Source of the DNA: Onchocerca volvulus
Taxonomy: Eukaryota; Nematoda; Chromadorea; Rhabditida; Onchocercidae
Direction: 5' to 3'
Assembly: GCA_000499405.2 (NCBI GenBank)
Contig: HG738137.1
Location: 15,587,873 to 15,651,872 of the forward strand
DNA: 64,000 nt
Made by a program: the position numbers and the translations under genes. Of this stretch, positions 11,573 to 23,300 are shown piece by piece. How positions within the stretch are numbered: the stretch's first letter is position 1; the number at the start of each line of letters is the position of its first letter. The notes below the pieces were generated by a model. The model made no database searches, was not told the origin of the DNA, and saw only the letters and a program-made list of their open reading frames with translations.

Positions 11573-13796
11573 TCATACTGCACTTTGCCCGCTATTTTCG
11601 AATGTAAAACTACCATCTTCAGCGTTCCCAGCTGCTTCCAGTGAATCAACTTCTTTCGAATATTTGCCAATCAATTCATGAGCAGCTTTCAATGAATCCA
11701 TCAAATCTTGAATTTCGTTATTTATTTCACTTCTCGCATTATTGATCATTTCTTGGGTTCGTTTACGCACAAACGGAACTGAAACTAGGAAAGAATTGCT
11801 ATAAGCAAAAATGCAATATAAAACAATGATATTATTTAGTCTGTTGATGAACTATAAAAACCGATATTTCACATCAATTATTACGAATTTGGCGGATATT
11901 AAAAGGAGATACAGTTAGAGAAATAATAAATAATTCAACAATCGAAAGCAACTCACAATCAGTATGGAAACGTCTCGGTTCAGCTTTACGTCCTTCTAAA
12001 TGCGACAACACCTTATACATCGGCATTGTAGGTTCTTGAAATACCTATAATGCAATGAACGTAATTTTATTCGATAAAAATGATATGAGTCATAAAATAA
12101 TAATGGAATATAAAATACGCTAAAAATTACTTGAAATGATATCATTATCAACTAGCAGTTGTTTATCGAAAGATACTGTAAATAGCTTTTTAAATTTTTC
12201 ATTTTTGCGTACAAAAAATCAAAAACAAAAAACTTAAAAAACTATCACAATAAAATTTACAATTTCATCGTAATATTCCGCAGCGACCATCGTTTTGCCG
12301 TTAGGAAGTGTAACTTGTGGTTGAAATAACCGAAGATAGTGGAATGCTGTCACCTTAAAATACATAATTATCAGTTAACTAATTAAGACGTTCCTATTAT
12401 AGTTCCTGTAACTTCTAAATTATCAATGACGCATACCTTCATTAGTAAATATCTCCCCGTTACTGAGAGTAAAAAGGTTTGTTATTATTATAAAATATAT
12501 AACGCGAGGTTTTGAAATGGAATTCAATATTTCAAGCTTGCTAATAGTAGTCGAGAGATAGTAGGCAAATATACAAATAAAAAATAAATAAAGGAACACA
12601 AGAAATATAAATAAATATAAATTAAATTTCAAGTTATTTTATACAACAAAATCACACAAAACGGTAAAACTTCACTGGTTTTTCATTGACGTCGATAAAA
12701 TATATTCGGATTTGAATTTCAAATTCGCCCCAACCTGTTTCAGTCACTTCATATGGCGGCTTTTCGATCACTAAAACTCAATGTAAAATCAAATACATCA
12801 CTTACTTTTATGTATTTCATACTCTTTCACACATTTACAGTTAATTTTTCAACTATTTATAATTTACAGAAATTTCTGTACAGACCAAAAGTTATTTTAT
12901 CGTCACGTATCTATATCATATGACGGATTTTTTTTTCATGTTCAGTTCAATGTCATAAGTTAATTTTATTTTTTGCATTATAATCATTGAAAATTTGATA
13001 AAAATGAAATTTCAGACAAACTAAAGTTTGTCATTCAATCTTAAAAAAAATAAGTTTATTTTGTGATTACGCTATTATAAATGTTACGCCTAAAATAAAA
13101 TTTAATGAATAGCATGAACATTTAAAAAAAAAATGCTTCTGGACCGGAAATTCTTATCCATTGCATGGAATAATATATTAGTAATTTTATTATATTTAAA
13201 ATAATTTTATTTTAGAATTTATAATTTACACAATCTATATTTTGAAATCATTTAATGATTTATATTTCTTTTTTAATGTAAATTAAATACTCCAGTTCAT
13301 AATCCATAAATCATCACATAAATTCAGTTTGTCTGTTCAATTTTAAGTCGATGCTTGCTAACTGATTAAAGCGAAAGTGTGAAATAGAAAGTTGACAAGT
13401 TAAATAATCATCCTTCATATTTAACAACAAAATACATATTAAAAAAGCACAAACTACTAGTTAAGTGAAATTAGCAGAATAATTTATCTAACATAGAAAT
13501 TACAACAATAATACTAATAATCTAATTAGATAGCAATCACCCAGCCCAAATAATTAATAATCATACTTTTAGTAGAAGTAAAAAAATAAATTACTTCGTG
13601 TTGCATTAGCATATGAATCGTGCAGTTTGAATTGTACTTTCCGGATATACTTTGATGGATCTTCATTGTAATAAGGTTTCACGAATACCGTCCATTCATG
13701 AGTATGTCCATCTTCTTCTCGTTTTTTACCCAAATAATGGGCGGTATTACCATAAACAATCGGTCGAGTGAATATCTTTTCTTTTACTCGTTCCAT
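11573..13796 (-). CDS. gfl-1: YEATS-domain chromatin reader YEATS4/GAS41 (C. elegans GFL-1 type), complete, five exons
   Basis: Minus-strand exons are 13796-13595, 12770-12676, 12353-12261, 12044-11957 and 11784-11573. Their lengths (202, 95, 93, 88, 212) sum to 690 nt, giving 229 residues; human GAS41 has 227. All introns are GT-AG and all phases close. Exon 1 gives the YEATS start (KPIVYGN-like [20 protein letters not shown], then [12 protein letters not shown]). Exon 2 gives [20 protein letters not shown] and YFIDVNEKP. Exon 3 gives the FHYLRLFQ segment and the [14 protein letters not shown] junction with exon 4. Exon 5 encodes the charged C-terminal coiled coil found in the family (about residues 165-220). 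GAS41 reads acylated histone tails and is a shared subunit of the SRCAP/SWR1 and TIP60/NuA4 complexes in the nucleus. The exon 5 acceptor is ambiguous by 6 nt (CTAG or TTTCAG, both in frame), changing the protein by two residues. Confidence 0.95.
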
Positions 13797-14416
13797 CAGA
13801 GGTACAATAAAGCATTAAAACAGTATTACTGCTCTTTTATCATTCCACGTATTCCGACTAAATAAACAAATTTTATTATCCAGCGATAATGCCTAATTTA
13901 CTCGTCTTATTCTACGATGGATAACCAAAGCTAACAAAAAGAAAAAAAAGGTTTTATGGAGATTATATAAGAGAAGTAATTAAAATTATAATCAAAACTA
14001 AAAATATTAACATAGTGAACAGATTGAAGCATATAAAATATCAACTTATGAATCTAAATATTTTTGTTGTTTTCTTTCTCACTGAATGAGTTGTACGAAA
14101 TTGTAGTCTTATTTGATAAATAATTCTCCTAGTTAACATATTAAAATAAATGACCAACTATTTGCTTAAGCAAATGAGAGAAAGAAAAAAAAGAACAGCT
14201 TAACATAAAAATTTAATAGCAATAAACTAAGTTATTTGACATTTAGTGTATTGACGATATTGACGGGGAAAAAATTACAATGAGCTTATGCATTTAACTA
14301 ACAAATATTCATGTAGATTTAATCATTTAAGATTTTTGTTTAATCATTCGATAGTTTTGTTCGTTGGGAATAAAAAAAAAATCTGATTATGTGATAGAGA
14401 CGAATATTTTCAAAAT

Positions 14417-14689
14417 TTATTGATTAATGGAAGAATAATTGTTGATAACAACAATATCACCTAATATCCCGATAACTTGTTCACTAGTCCTCATTCTAAT
14501 CTCATTTTGTCTGTTGCGAAAAGTACTAAATTGTTGCAGGTAAGGTGCTGATTCGCCAAGTTTTTGAGCTTGGGCTTGAGGATGCTCTGCGATTGCTGTG
14601 GATTTGTCTTCTTTGTCAGGCGAAAGAGGGAAATGTAGAGTGATGGAGTGACTATCCGGTTGATTTCTGGATCCGGAAAATGGTGTCAT
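14417..14689 (-). CDS. Possible 90-residue protein of unknown function
   Basis: An open frame from ATG at 14689 to TAA at 14417 encodes a polar, varied 90-residue protein (starts MTPFSGSRNQPDSHS; C-terminal part has EIRMRTSEQVIGILGDIVVI). Its composition is unlike the low-complexity frames around it and resembles coding sequence, but I recognise no family. A stop lies upstream in frame and an overlapping frame (about 14820-14650) is also open, so the start is uncertain and this could be the last exon of a longer gene. It sits about 620 bp upstream of GAS41 on the same strand, compatible with a shared nematode operon, but there is no direct evidence for that. Confidence 0.35.
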   Translation of the reverse strand: MTPFSGSRNQPDSHSITLHFPLSPDKEDKSTAIAEHPQAQAQKLGESAPYLQQFSTFRNRQNEIRMRTSEQVIGILGDIVVINNYSSINQ

Positions 14690-16454
14690 TTGTAATTTTT
14701 AGTAACTTTTGAGTCTTAGAGTTATTGTCCGTCATTTTTATCCGAACATCATCGAATTCGACTACAATTCTGACATATTGCCTTTTTTCTGCGAAATGAC
14801 TATCGTAATCTATCATAAAAGAATTATCACAAGATAGATAATGTAATGTAAATAAATTAATAAATATTTTAATTATTTCATTTAATAAACAGCTGACTGG
14901 TACTTAACCTATATTACACATTTAAATTTGAATTCTGACCAAATTTTTTTTTTTTTAAATTTTGGTGTAAATAAGCTATCATAAATAAGTATTATTATCT
15001 GTTTTGTTGCAGATAAAAGAATTCATCAAATTTGATAGATAAAAAAGTTGCAATAAATATAATCCAAAGAATTGTAAATGCATATTTTCAAACGACATTG
15101 AAAGTTTATAATAGTGTTTTTTTTTTCTTTTCTTTTTTTTTTTTCAATATGCAAAATGCAACAAGAAAAAATATAATTTAAATGAAATTATATGATTTGG
15201 AACGGTTACTTTTCATTTTTAATTATTTCAATCATAGGTCTATGAAGGCACGAATTTTTGAACATAGTTATGATTGTTAAAAAATTATTATATTATGAAT
15301 TTTTTTAGATTTATGGAAGTTATCAGGAAAAAGACAATCTCAAATTCGACAATTTTATTTCATTAGTATCTTAAAATTATTGTGAATTATTTTTGAAAAT
15401 ATTTCAGTTGAAAAAAAATTTAGTAAATATTTAAAAAATCGGAAGTAAATTTTATACGAAATATTTTCTTCCAAATGGAACAACATTTACAAACTGATTG
15501 GTTATCATCTTTGTTTATCACATCAGTATCATATCCTGATATTCCTATTCATTATCGATCATCGATATTGTCATCAAATCCATCATTTAAGAGACAAGAA
15601 TGTTGGGTTTTTTTTTTTTTTTTTTTAATATCTACGCAATCAAGTTGAACATTAGTTTTTTTTAAATTAATTATTACAAAATTTTTATAACATGAGAAAG
15701 ATGAAAGATTATAAGATCAAGAAAATATTCTTTAAAAAGCAACGATAAAAATTGATGATTTATCTCAATCGTAACTTATTTTTGTGATTATTGACCATAA
15801 AATATTGGCCTTATCAGATGAGTTTCTTTTTACTCATTCTATTTGGAATAAAAGAAGTGATATGAAGGAAAAAATGGAAAGTGATAAGAAAGGAAAGAGT
15901 ATAATATGACATTTAAAATATGTATATTAATTCTTTTTCAGAATTAACAAATAAAATAATTTTTATTTCTTTAAGCTATTTCTTATAATTAATTGTTGAC
16001 ATTATAATCTGTTATAATTTCACTTTGTTCGAATTTTTGCCATTCAAATTAATATTGTTATTCATATTAAATCCAAAATTACGCAATTTAATTTTTCATA
16101 TGATAAATAACAAGTGATTATTAATGTATAAGAGAATTCACGTATTATGCTTCGTAAATATTACTTTTATTTTGCCAGATAATAATTTTAAAAAAGAACT
16201 AAAAAATAATGAAGTATATCAGAATGCAATTGATAATATTGACTGGAAAACTTGTAATAAGGTAATCATTTCATTTTTATCATCACATATATTCATAAAT
16301 TATAAAGCAAGAAAAATTTTATATTAGTTATATTGTAATAACATATAGATATATTGAGCATTTGATTTATTAATTCATTTAAACTAATTTTAATTTAATG
16401 TGAAAAAAAAACTTCAAAATTTATATATCTTTAAAATAAGCAATTAAATTATAG
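14690..16454. other. Intergenic between divergent genes, no firm gene
   Basis: AT-rich spacer with poly(T) runs. A short open stretch at 16167-16260 (DNNFKKELKNNEVYQNAIDN) lies between a TTTTGCCAG acceptor and a GTAATC donor and could be a 5' exon of the HMG-like gene that starts at 16464, but it was not needed to make that gene complete. Confidence 0.35.
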
Positions 16455-16463
16455 AATAATCAA

Positions 16464-18584
16464 ATGAGTATTTATAATGCATTCCTTGTATTTACCGAAT
16501 GTATGCATTTATCGTTGGAAAAGAAATTAGCCAGAAATTTTAATACATTAGATGAAGTGATTTATTATACAATGCCATATTGGAATAAGGTTAGATGTAT
16601 ATGAAATTAAATAAATTTTTAATTAAAATAAATTATTTCCTGAAAAAGTTAAATTTCATAATTGATTGTATAAATTTTATATTATATTCTTTTCATATTA
16701 ACAATCAACTGTTTATTTCAAAAAATAAAAAAAAAATGAGCAATTAATTTCAAATATTATTTGAAATTTCAAAAATATTCTTCGATTCTTCGAAAACTTC
16801 TTTATCTGCAAATGTTAATGAATATCAAAGCAATTAGTTGTATTTGATTGCCAATTTGAAGGCAATTGAAAGGAAAAGTAATTGATGAAATTTAGAGTGA
16901 TATTTATAAAAATTGTAGAAAATCAAGAAAATAATGCAATATTACTTAGTAAAGGTTCGTTTCTGTCTTTTCTCTTTCCTGACATTTCATTTTTTAAATT
17001 TTTGAGATACAATTATTTTTTAGCTATCAAATGATGAGAAGAAAGGTTGGATTCGTAGAGCAGAAGCAGAAAAAAGTACTCGTCGTGACATTCAAGTTGG
17101 TAAATATCGAGACAAGATCAAGGTGTTTGTTTGGTTCAAGTTTTATACACAAAATTTGAGTCTTACTTTTTTTGTTTTCGAAATATTTTCATTTTATTTT
17201 TGTTTACAGCTCATTATGAAACAGTTCGATAATGGTGCCGAATTTGGGTTAAATTCGGTTAATTTCTTTTTGAATCATTTCAAGAATTTTCTTCTTTTGC
17301 TATCTTTTTAGTTCAAAAGTTCATATTCAAATTTAGAAGAATTTGTTTTGTTCGGTGAAAAACTTCAAATTTTAGATTTAAACTGAAAACTATCAATTTT
17401 GGAAATTTTTAAATTGAAATTTCAGCGTGAAATTCAGCATGCTCGTATTCAAGAGAGGAAAATCGATGATAGAAAAATAGCAAATATCAATCAACCATTC
17501 TCAAATCTCAGCAAAAAGAGAAGCAATTCAACTTCTGGTGAAACAGAAAAGGTTTGAACGATTTTTTAGGAAGAAAATTTATTTTCATTTTTTTTTCCTT
17601 GAAAATATTTTATTTAACATTTCATTTGCAATTGCTAAATAAATTTTGAAACTTTTAACTATTATTTTTTTTAGCAATTTTTAAAGAAGAAATCTGTTTC
17701 ATTTGTACTTCCGCAGCAATCAATCCGACGACAAAAGGACCAAAATGCATTGATTAGGGTATGAAATGAAAATCCTAAAGATACAATATAAAATCGTTTC
17801 TTTTGTTACAAAATTTCATAGAAAAGAAAAATTGTTTAAATATTTTCTAGCATTTTATTTGAAACTGATTAATTTCATCTTGCTTAAAGCAAATTTTTGA
17901 ATATAATGAGGTAGAATTTGTGCAATGGTTATTCATTATTGCGGGTATTCTTTTTTTTTTTTTTTTCATTTTTAGATTTTTAAAACATACGATCGATTTC
18001 CTAGCAAATATGCCATCAAAAATGATATAAATATATGTTAGTTATGATCGAAAAATATATTTGTTTTAAAATATATATTTTGTTCAATAAAAACTTCTCA
18101 CTATATGTGCATTTTAAAAAAAATGCAAAGTTTAAACAACTGCAAAAATAGTTGAAAAAGAAAGTGCGATAGTTTATTTACACAATAAAAATTATGAAAT
18201 ATTCCGTACATCTCTTTTGTTCCAGAAAAGCAATTAGTAGATTTACTTAAAAAATCTCTTCATTAAATTAAAGAAGAAGTTAGAGTAACTAATAAAAACT
18301 ATGATTTCTAAGCATTTTTATGTATAAATTAAATTAAATTTCAGATTTATGATAATTTCAGTCGAGATTTTAATAATATTGCAGTATCCTATCCGACTTG
18401 TTGGTGGTCATATTTGATTAATTATAATCGAGAAATTGATTCACGACATTCTTCTAAACAATTAATTAAGATATCAAGCATTAATTCTCCGCTACGAATC
18501 AAAGAAGAGCTGATCAGGAATGATGGCCACAAAAATGACAATGATATTTCTTGCCAATCAATTTTTCCAATTTCTCAATTATAA
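16464..18584 (+). CDS. HMG-box-like protein, five exons, otherwise unrecognised
   Basis: Exons are 16464-16589, 17024-17122, 17426-17551, 17675-17758 and 18345-18584, all split in phase 0 with GT-AG introns. They give 675 nt, or 224 residues. The ATG lies 10 nt after a TTATAG acceptor, compatible with spliced-leader addition. Residues 1-60 resemble an HMG box: YNAFLVFTECMHLSLEKK, then a helix, P-Y-W-N-K-LS-DEK-GW-RRAEAEK. Residues 65-140 are highly basic and charged (KREIQHARIQERKIDDRKIA). The last exon has WWSYLINYNREID and a polar tail. An HMG-type fold suggests a DNA- or RNA-binding nuclear protein; a distant relation to the Maelstrom HMG domain is possible but not shown. An extra cassette exon near 17210-17250 could exist. 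The gene model is supported by phase closure; the function is inference. Confidence 0.6.
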
Positions 18585-20384
18585 AATTTCATAAATTTTC
18601 AAACTTTTGCGAAATTTCAGAAAAAGCATTTTCAAAATTCCGAAATCAAAAAATTATTCATACAATATTTGCCATTTATTATTATGCTTATAGCATCAAA
18701 TGATAAAAAAAGAAATACTGAATAATTCCTTATTAATTTGCGTAAAAATAAACGCTGATATTTTGGTCTTTTAATCATTTGTTTCTTAAAAAATATATTA
18801 AAAAAATTAATTGTAATTTTTTATGTTTTATGTTAAATGAAACTCATTTGAAATTTCGCGTAAATTTTCCTAATTTAAGAAAGCATTGATGAAAATGCAT
18901 TTCATATTTTTAATTTTTCCTTCTTTTTAAAGCTCTTCTGAAATTTAATTAAACTAATCACTATAATTTAAAAAGTTCAACTTCTAAAAACAGCAATAGC
19001 AAAAACTGTTAAAACGCATATATCCATAATGACGCCAAAAATTAATATTAAATTCCATTAAATTTTATGTAGCAAAAAGATTTTCTTCGTACTTTATTAT
19101 GGATTCAAAAATTGCAAAAATAAAATTATTAATTCCAAGAATTTTAAAACTAATTGATTTTTTTCTTTTTAAAAAATTCTTTATGTAATATTTAGTTTCA
19201 TCTTTTTTCTTTATTTGCGCATATTCTCAGTAAAATATTTTAGAGTAACATTTTAAAAAATTGTTCACTTAAAGGAAAATTTACAGAATGTTAAAAATTA
19301 ATTTCAGCAAATTCATTAATGATTTTTGATTACTTTCTCTTCGATTATTTTTCCCTTATGATTGTTTGTTTTCATATGTACTTGTATTGGTTGAAATAAA
19401 TATAGTTCAAATGGCAAACATTTTTTGCAACTGCGCCTTATATCTGATCTAATATTCATTGTCAATGTTCAAACTATTATCATAATCCAGGACAGATCGC
19501 TGTATTCATTTCTTATTTTTCTCTCTTTTTATTATTTGATATATTTATTATTTAATATTTACTTATTAGACACTTATTTCAATTACTATCTAATTTATTT
19601 ATTTCAATTACTATTAGATACTTATTTCAATTTCTGATTTCCATTTCATGCTATCTATTCTAATGTTGTTAAAAACTAGTATAAAATATAAATGATGAGC
19701 AATTATTTAAATGGCTAAGATGATTAATTAATTTCTGCATAATGTCAAACAATGCGATCCTTCCATTTATTATACTTTATCCAAATCAAACTTGTAACTG
19801 AACTATGATATTAATTATCTTTAGTTAATTAATATTATTTGATTCTAGCACGGTTTTTTTTTCTTTTGATTTCGTACTATGTAAGTAATATTTTTGCATT
19901 TTTTGAACTACTTAAAATAGAAGAATAAAAACAACGGTCGAAACTTTCATTTTTTATTTAACATATTATTGCAACATTATTTCGCAAAAAAAGAAAAAAT
20001 TTGTTGCTAATTTTTAGAAATATACCTTTTTTTAGAAATTTTGAGAAAATATATTTGCTAAAAATTTTTGCAATAAAAATATATTAAGAATTAAACGACT
20101 TTTTCATGAATTTCAAAAATTTATATAAAAAATTTTTAATTGACTATTTAGTAAAACGACTAAATAATATTTCTAATTAATTAATTAGTGGAAGGAATAA
20201 GCAACTTGGCGAGTTTGCGGAAATGTTTAGGAAATTGACAAAAAAAATTTGCATTTTTTGTAACTTTGTTAAGTTGTAAGTAACACACATGATAATTATT
20301 TCATATTTTAGATAAAATATTTTACATGATAGTTTGCGAGTAATTTATTAAATTATAATTTGGTTTTTTTTTTTTTTTTCTTTA
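18585..20384. other. Intergenic, no gene seen
   Basis: AT-rich spacer between the HMG-like gene and the phosphatase. It has an imperfect ACTTATTTCAATTACTATTA-type repeat at about 19556-19640. No exon with splice sites and family resemblance was found. Confidence 0.45.
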
Positions 20385-20394
20385 GGATTTATCA

Positions 20395-23300
20395 ATGAGT
20401 TCAGAAGCTGATGTTTCATCGTTAGCAAGCAGCATCGAATTAAAGGTTGGCAAAAAATGATTAGATTTCAAGTTTCATATGATTTTAAAATATTAGTAAT
20501 TTAAGGCTACAAAAAAACATTTCGTGTATAATTTTAAGATAAATTTAACATTTTATTTGTGATTAATCCTGTAACATATTAGAAGTAAAAATCGTTTTAG
20601 TGACAATTTTGAAATAACATAATTCAGGATTTGAGAAGCTGAACAAATTTATTCTTTTCAATGTCAAAGCTATATCTAATTAATAACAAAATTTATCTGA
20701 TCTATTAGCAAAATTTAAATGATCTTTCATCGCAAATAGGATATCGCAAGGAATTGTTCAGAAATTTAGATGAAAAACAAAGGATTTTTTTCAGGATACT
20801 CTTATAGATACTGAATGGTTTCGACCGGATGAAATTCATTCAATGATTCCAACCGGAAATAAATGGAGTAAACGGGAAAAGAAAGCGAAAATAATTAAAT
20901 TTCAAAATTCTATAATTTCGCATCGTCCATTTTATACGCGTTGGTACGAAGTATACAAAGTTCGTAAATTACATAAAAGACTTGTAAGTTTGCTTTTTTC
21001 AATTTTTTACGATTATCGTTTTAAAACTTTTAAAGTTCTCTAATTAAATTAATAATAATTTTCAAATTGCCTTCTTACAAACTATAAATTTTCATTCAAA
21101 ATTCATACGAAATCAATTATTATAATCATTTTTTTTATATATATTTCATGAAATTTCGAGCACTTATAAATTTCATTGAATAAAATTGCTCAAAATGAAT
21201 AATAGTACTTCAATATTTGAAATAATAATTTAAACTCGTGTAAAAATTAAGTGAAATTATAAAATAGATATGAAAAAAAAAAACTGAAAAAATCGAAAAA
21301 GAAGAGGAAATTTAGATAAAAAAAGAAAAAAAAAAATGAAAATTTTCCTCTCAAGTTGTTAAAATCTTTCAAAAAAAATACTAATTTCATAAATGTCTAA
21401 ACACTACTATAGAATGATAAATCATGTTTGGATTAAATTCAAGCTGATAAGGCAAAAAAAAAAGGAATTAATTAATTAATCAATTGTTATGAAATTTCTT
21501 CATTTCATGTCAACTATTGAAGCAAATTTCTCATAACGTATTAATTTTTTTTTTTTTTTAATTTCCAATTCTAGGAACATTATAAAATAGACGAAATACA
21601 ATCCTTCATAAGGCAAAAACTTCACAAAATAAATGATGTCGTAAAAGAACAGAAAATCAAATCACGCTTAATTTCATCGCTTATTTTGAAACCAGATCAC
21701 GTAAAAAGTGATCTTAATGAATTGACACGTAAATATGGGCAAGCTTTTTTTTTTTTTTTTAATGATATTATCAAAATTTTGCAAAAAAATTGATTTATTA
21801 CAATGCTACTTTTAAATCAAGAAGTCTAAAAAGAACCAATGTTATCTAAATATTTTGCAATATTAGGTGAATTTATTCCTTGTTGTTTTATTTTTACCGA
21901 AAAACCTTGGCATATATTGCATCATATATTAGTATCGAAAGTACTTAACTAATTAACTAGATAACAATTATTGATAAATTTAAACTATGTGATAATTTGA
22001 TAGCTAAATACTGTAAAATATTTGATTGGTCACATCTAATTTATTTATATTATCTGGAAAATAGGATTATTTCAAATAATTTTATGTGCTAAATAACAGG
22101 AACGGCGATTTATATTTTTAATTTATATAGATAAATCAAATTTTGTCATAACTTCATTTTAATCTACAAGAAAAAATTGAAATTGTGAAGGAAGCATTAT
22201 GATAAGACTATAATGTGTCATGTCGAATTTTTAAAAAAAAAATTAGAAATAAAGGAATTTCTTCAAAATTTGAAAAAAAACGACATATAATAGAAATTTT
22301 TTTGCTAAATTTTTCTCTATGCAATCTCTGCAAAAATTTGGTAGAATTAATAAGCTTTTTTTGAAAAAAAAAAATTGCCATTTTGTTATTTTGATTCATA
22401 GAATCGAAGAATTATTGAAAGAATGTGATTAAAATTTATTTCCTTATCAACAATATTCTTCGTCTTATAGAACAAATTTGATCGTTTGGTTGGAAGATGC
22501 TGCAAACGAACTAAATCAATTATCATCAAAAACTATCAAAGAGTTAATGAATGATTTTGCATATCTCAAAGCGGTACTTTTTTTTTCCCTTAAAAATCCC
22601 AAAATATTCATTTGATGAATAACTGTAATTTTCAGAATCCTTTTAGCATGATAAACGATTCAAATATTCAAATGATTTCAAGCAACTTAATCATTTTTCG
22701 ACGTTGAATGAAAATATCAGAAATAATTTCTAATAATTACAAATTTCGTTTTGATTCAAACATAGCCTTAGTATCATTCAATATGGCAAAATATATTTTT
22801 GTAATATTTTGAATAGTGTAAATTAGATATAAATCAATAATGATTGGTCATTAATTGACCTTTCAGGTTAAAAAAAAACGATTCATACTTATAAATATAT
22901 ATATATATATTTTCTTTTTTAATGTTAATACTTTTTTAGGTATATAAACTGAAAATAAATTGAATATTGATTAAAACATTTCAGAAATAAAATGGTCAAT
23001 AATTTAACTGATACGGTCATTTTGAATTTGTTAATTTTATATGTTTCAAGGAATTTTCCAATCTTTGATTAAGAATTATTATTATTTATCATTATTTATC
23101 ATTATTTATTATTTATTATTATTTTTTACGCAACAAAAAAAAAATCAATAATATCTGCTACCAGTTTTCGGTTCCATTAATCCGGAAATTTTTCCTGTTT
23201 CGTCATTATTTTGATTGATTGGTAATTTCGAATTTTTCATTTCAATCATTGTTATTCCTCGACAAGCATTTCCTGTTTTCCCATTTTTAAGTTCGGATTC

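Noticed and set aside
11573..11770. A separate 65-residue gene starting at GTG
   Set aside because: It is the last exon (coiled-coil part) of the GAS41 gene, shown by phase and length closure.
17123..17311. Open frame with LIMKQFDNGAEFG within an intron of the HMG-like gene
   Set aside because: The flanking exons join in phase 0 without it. It may be an optional cassette exon, but nothing requires it.
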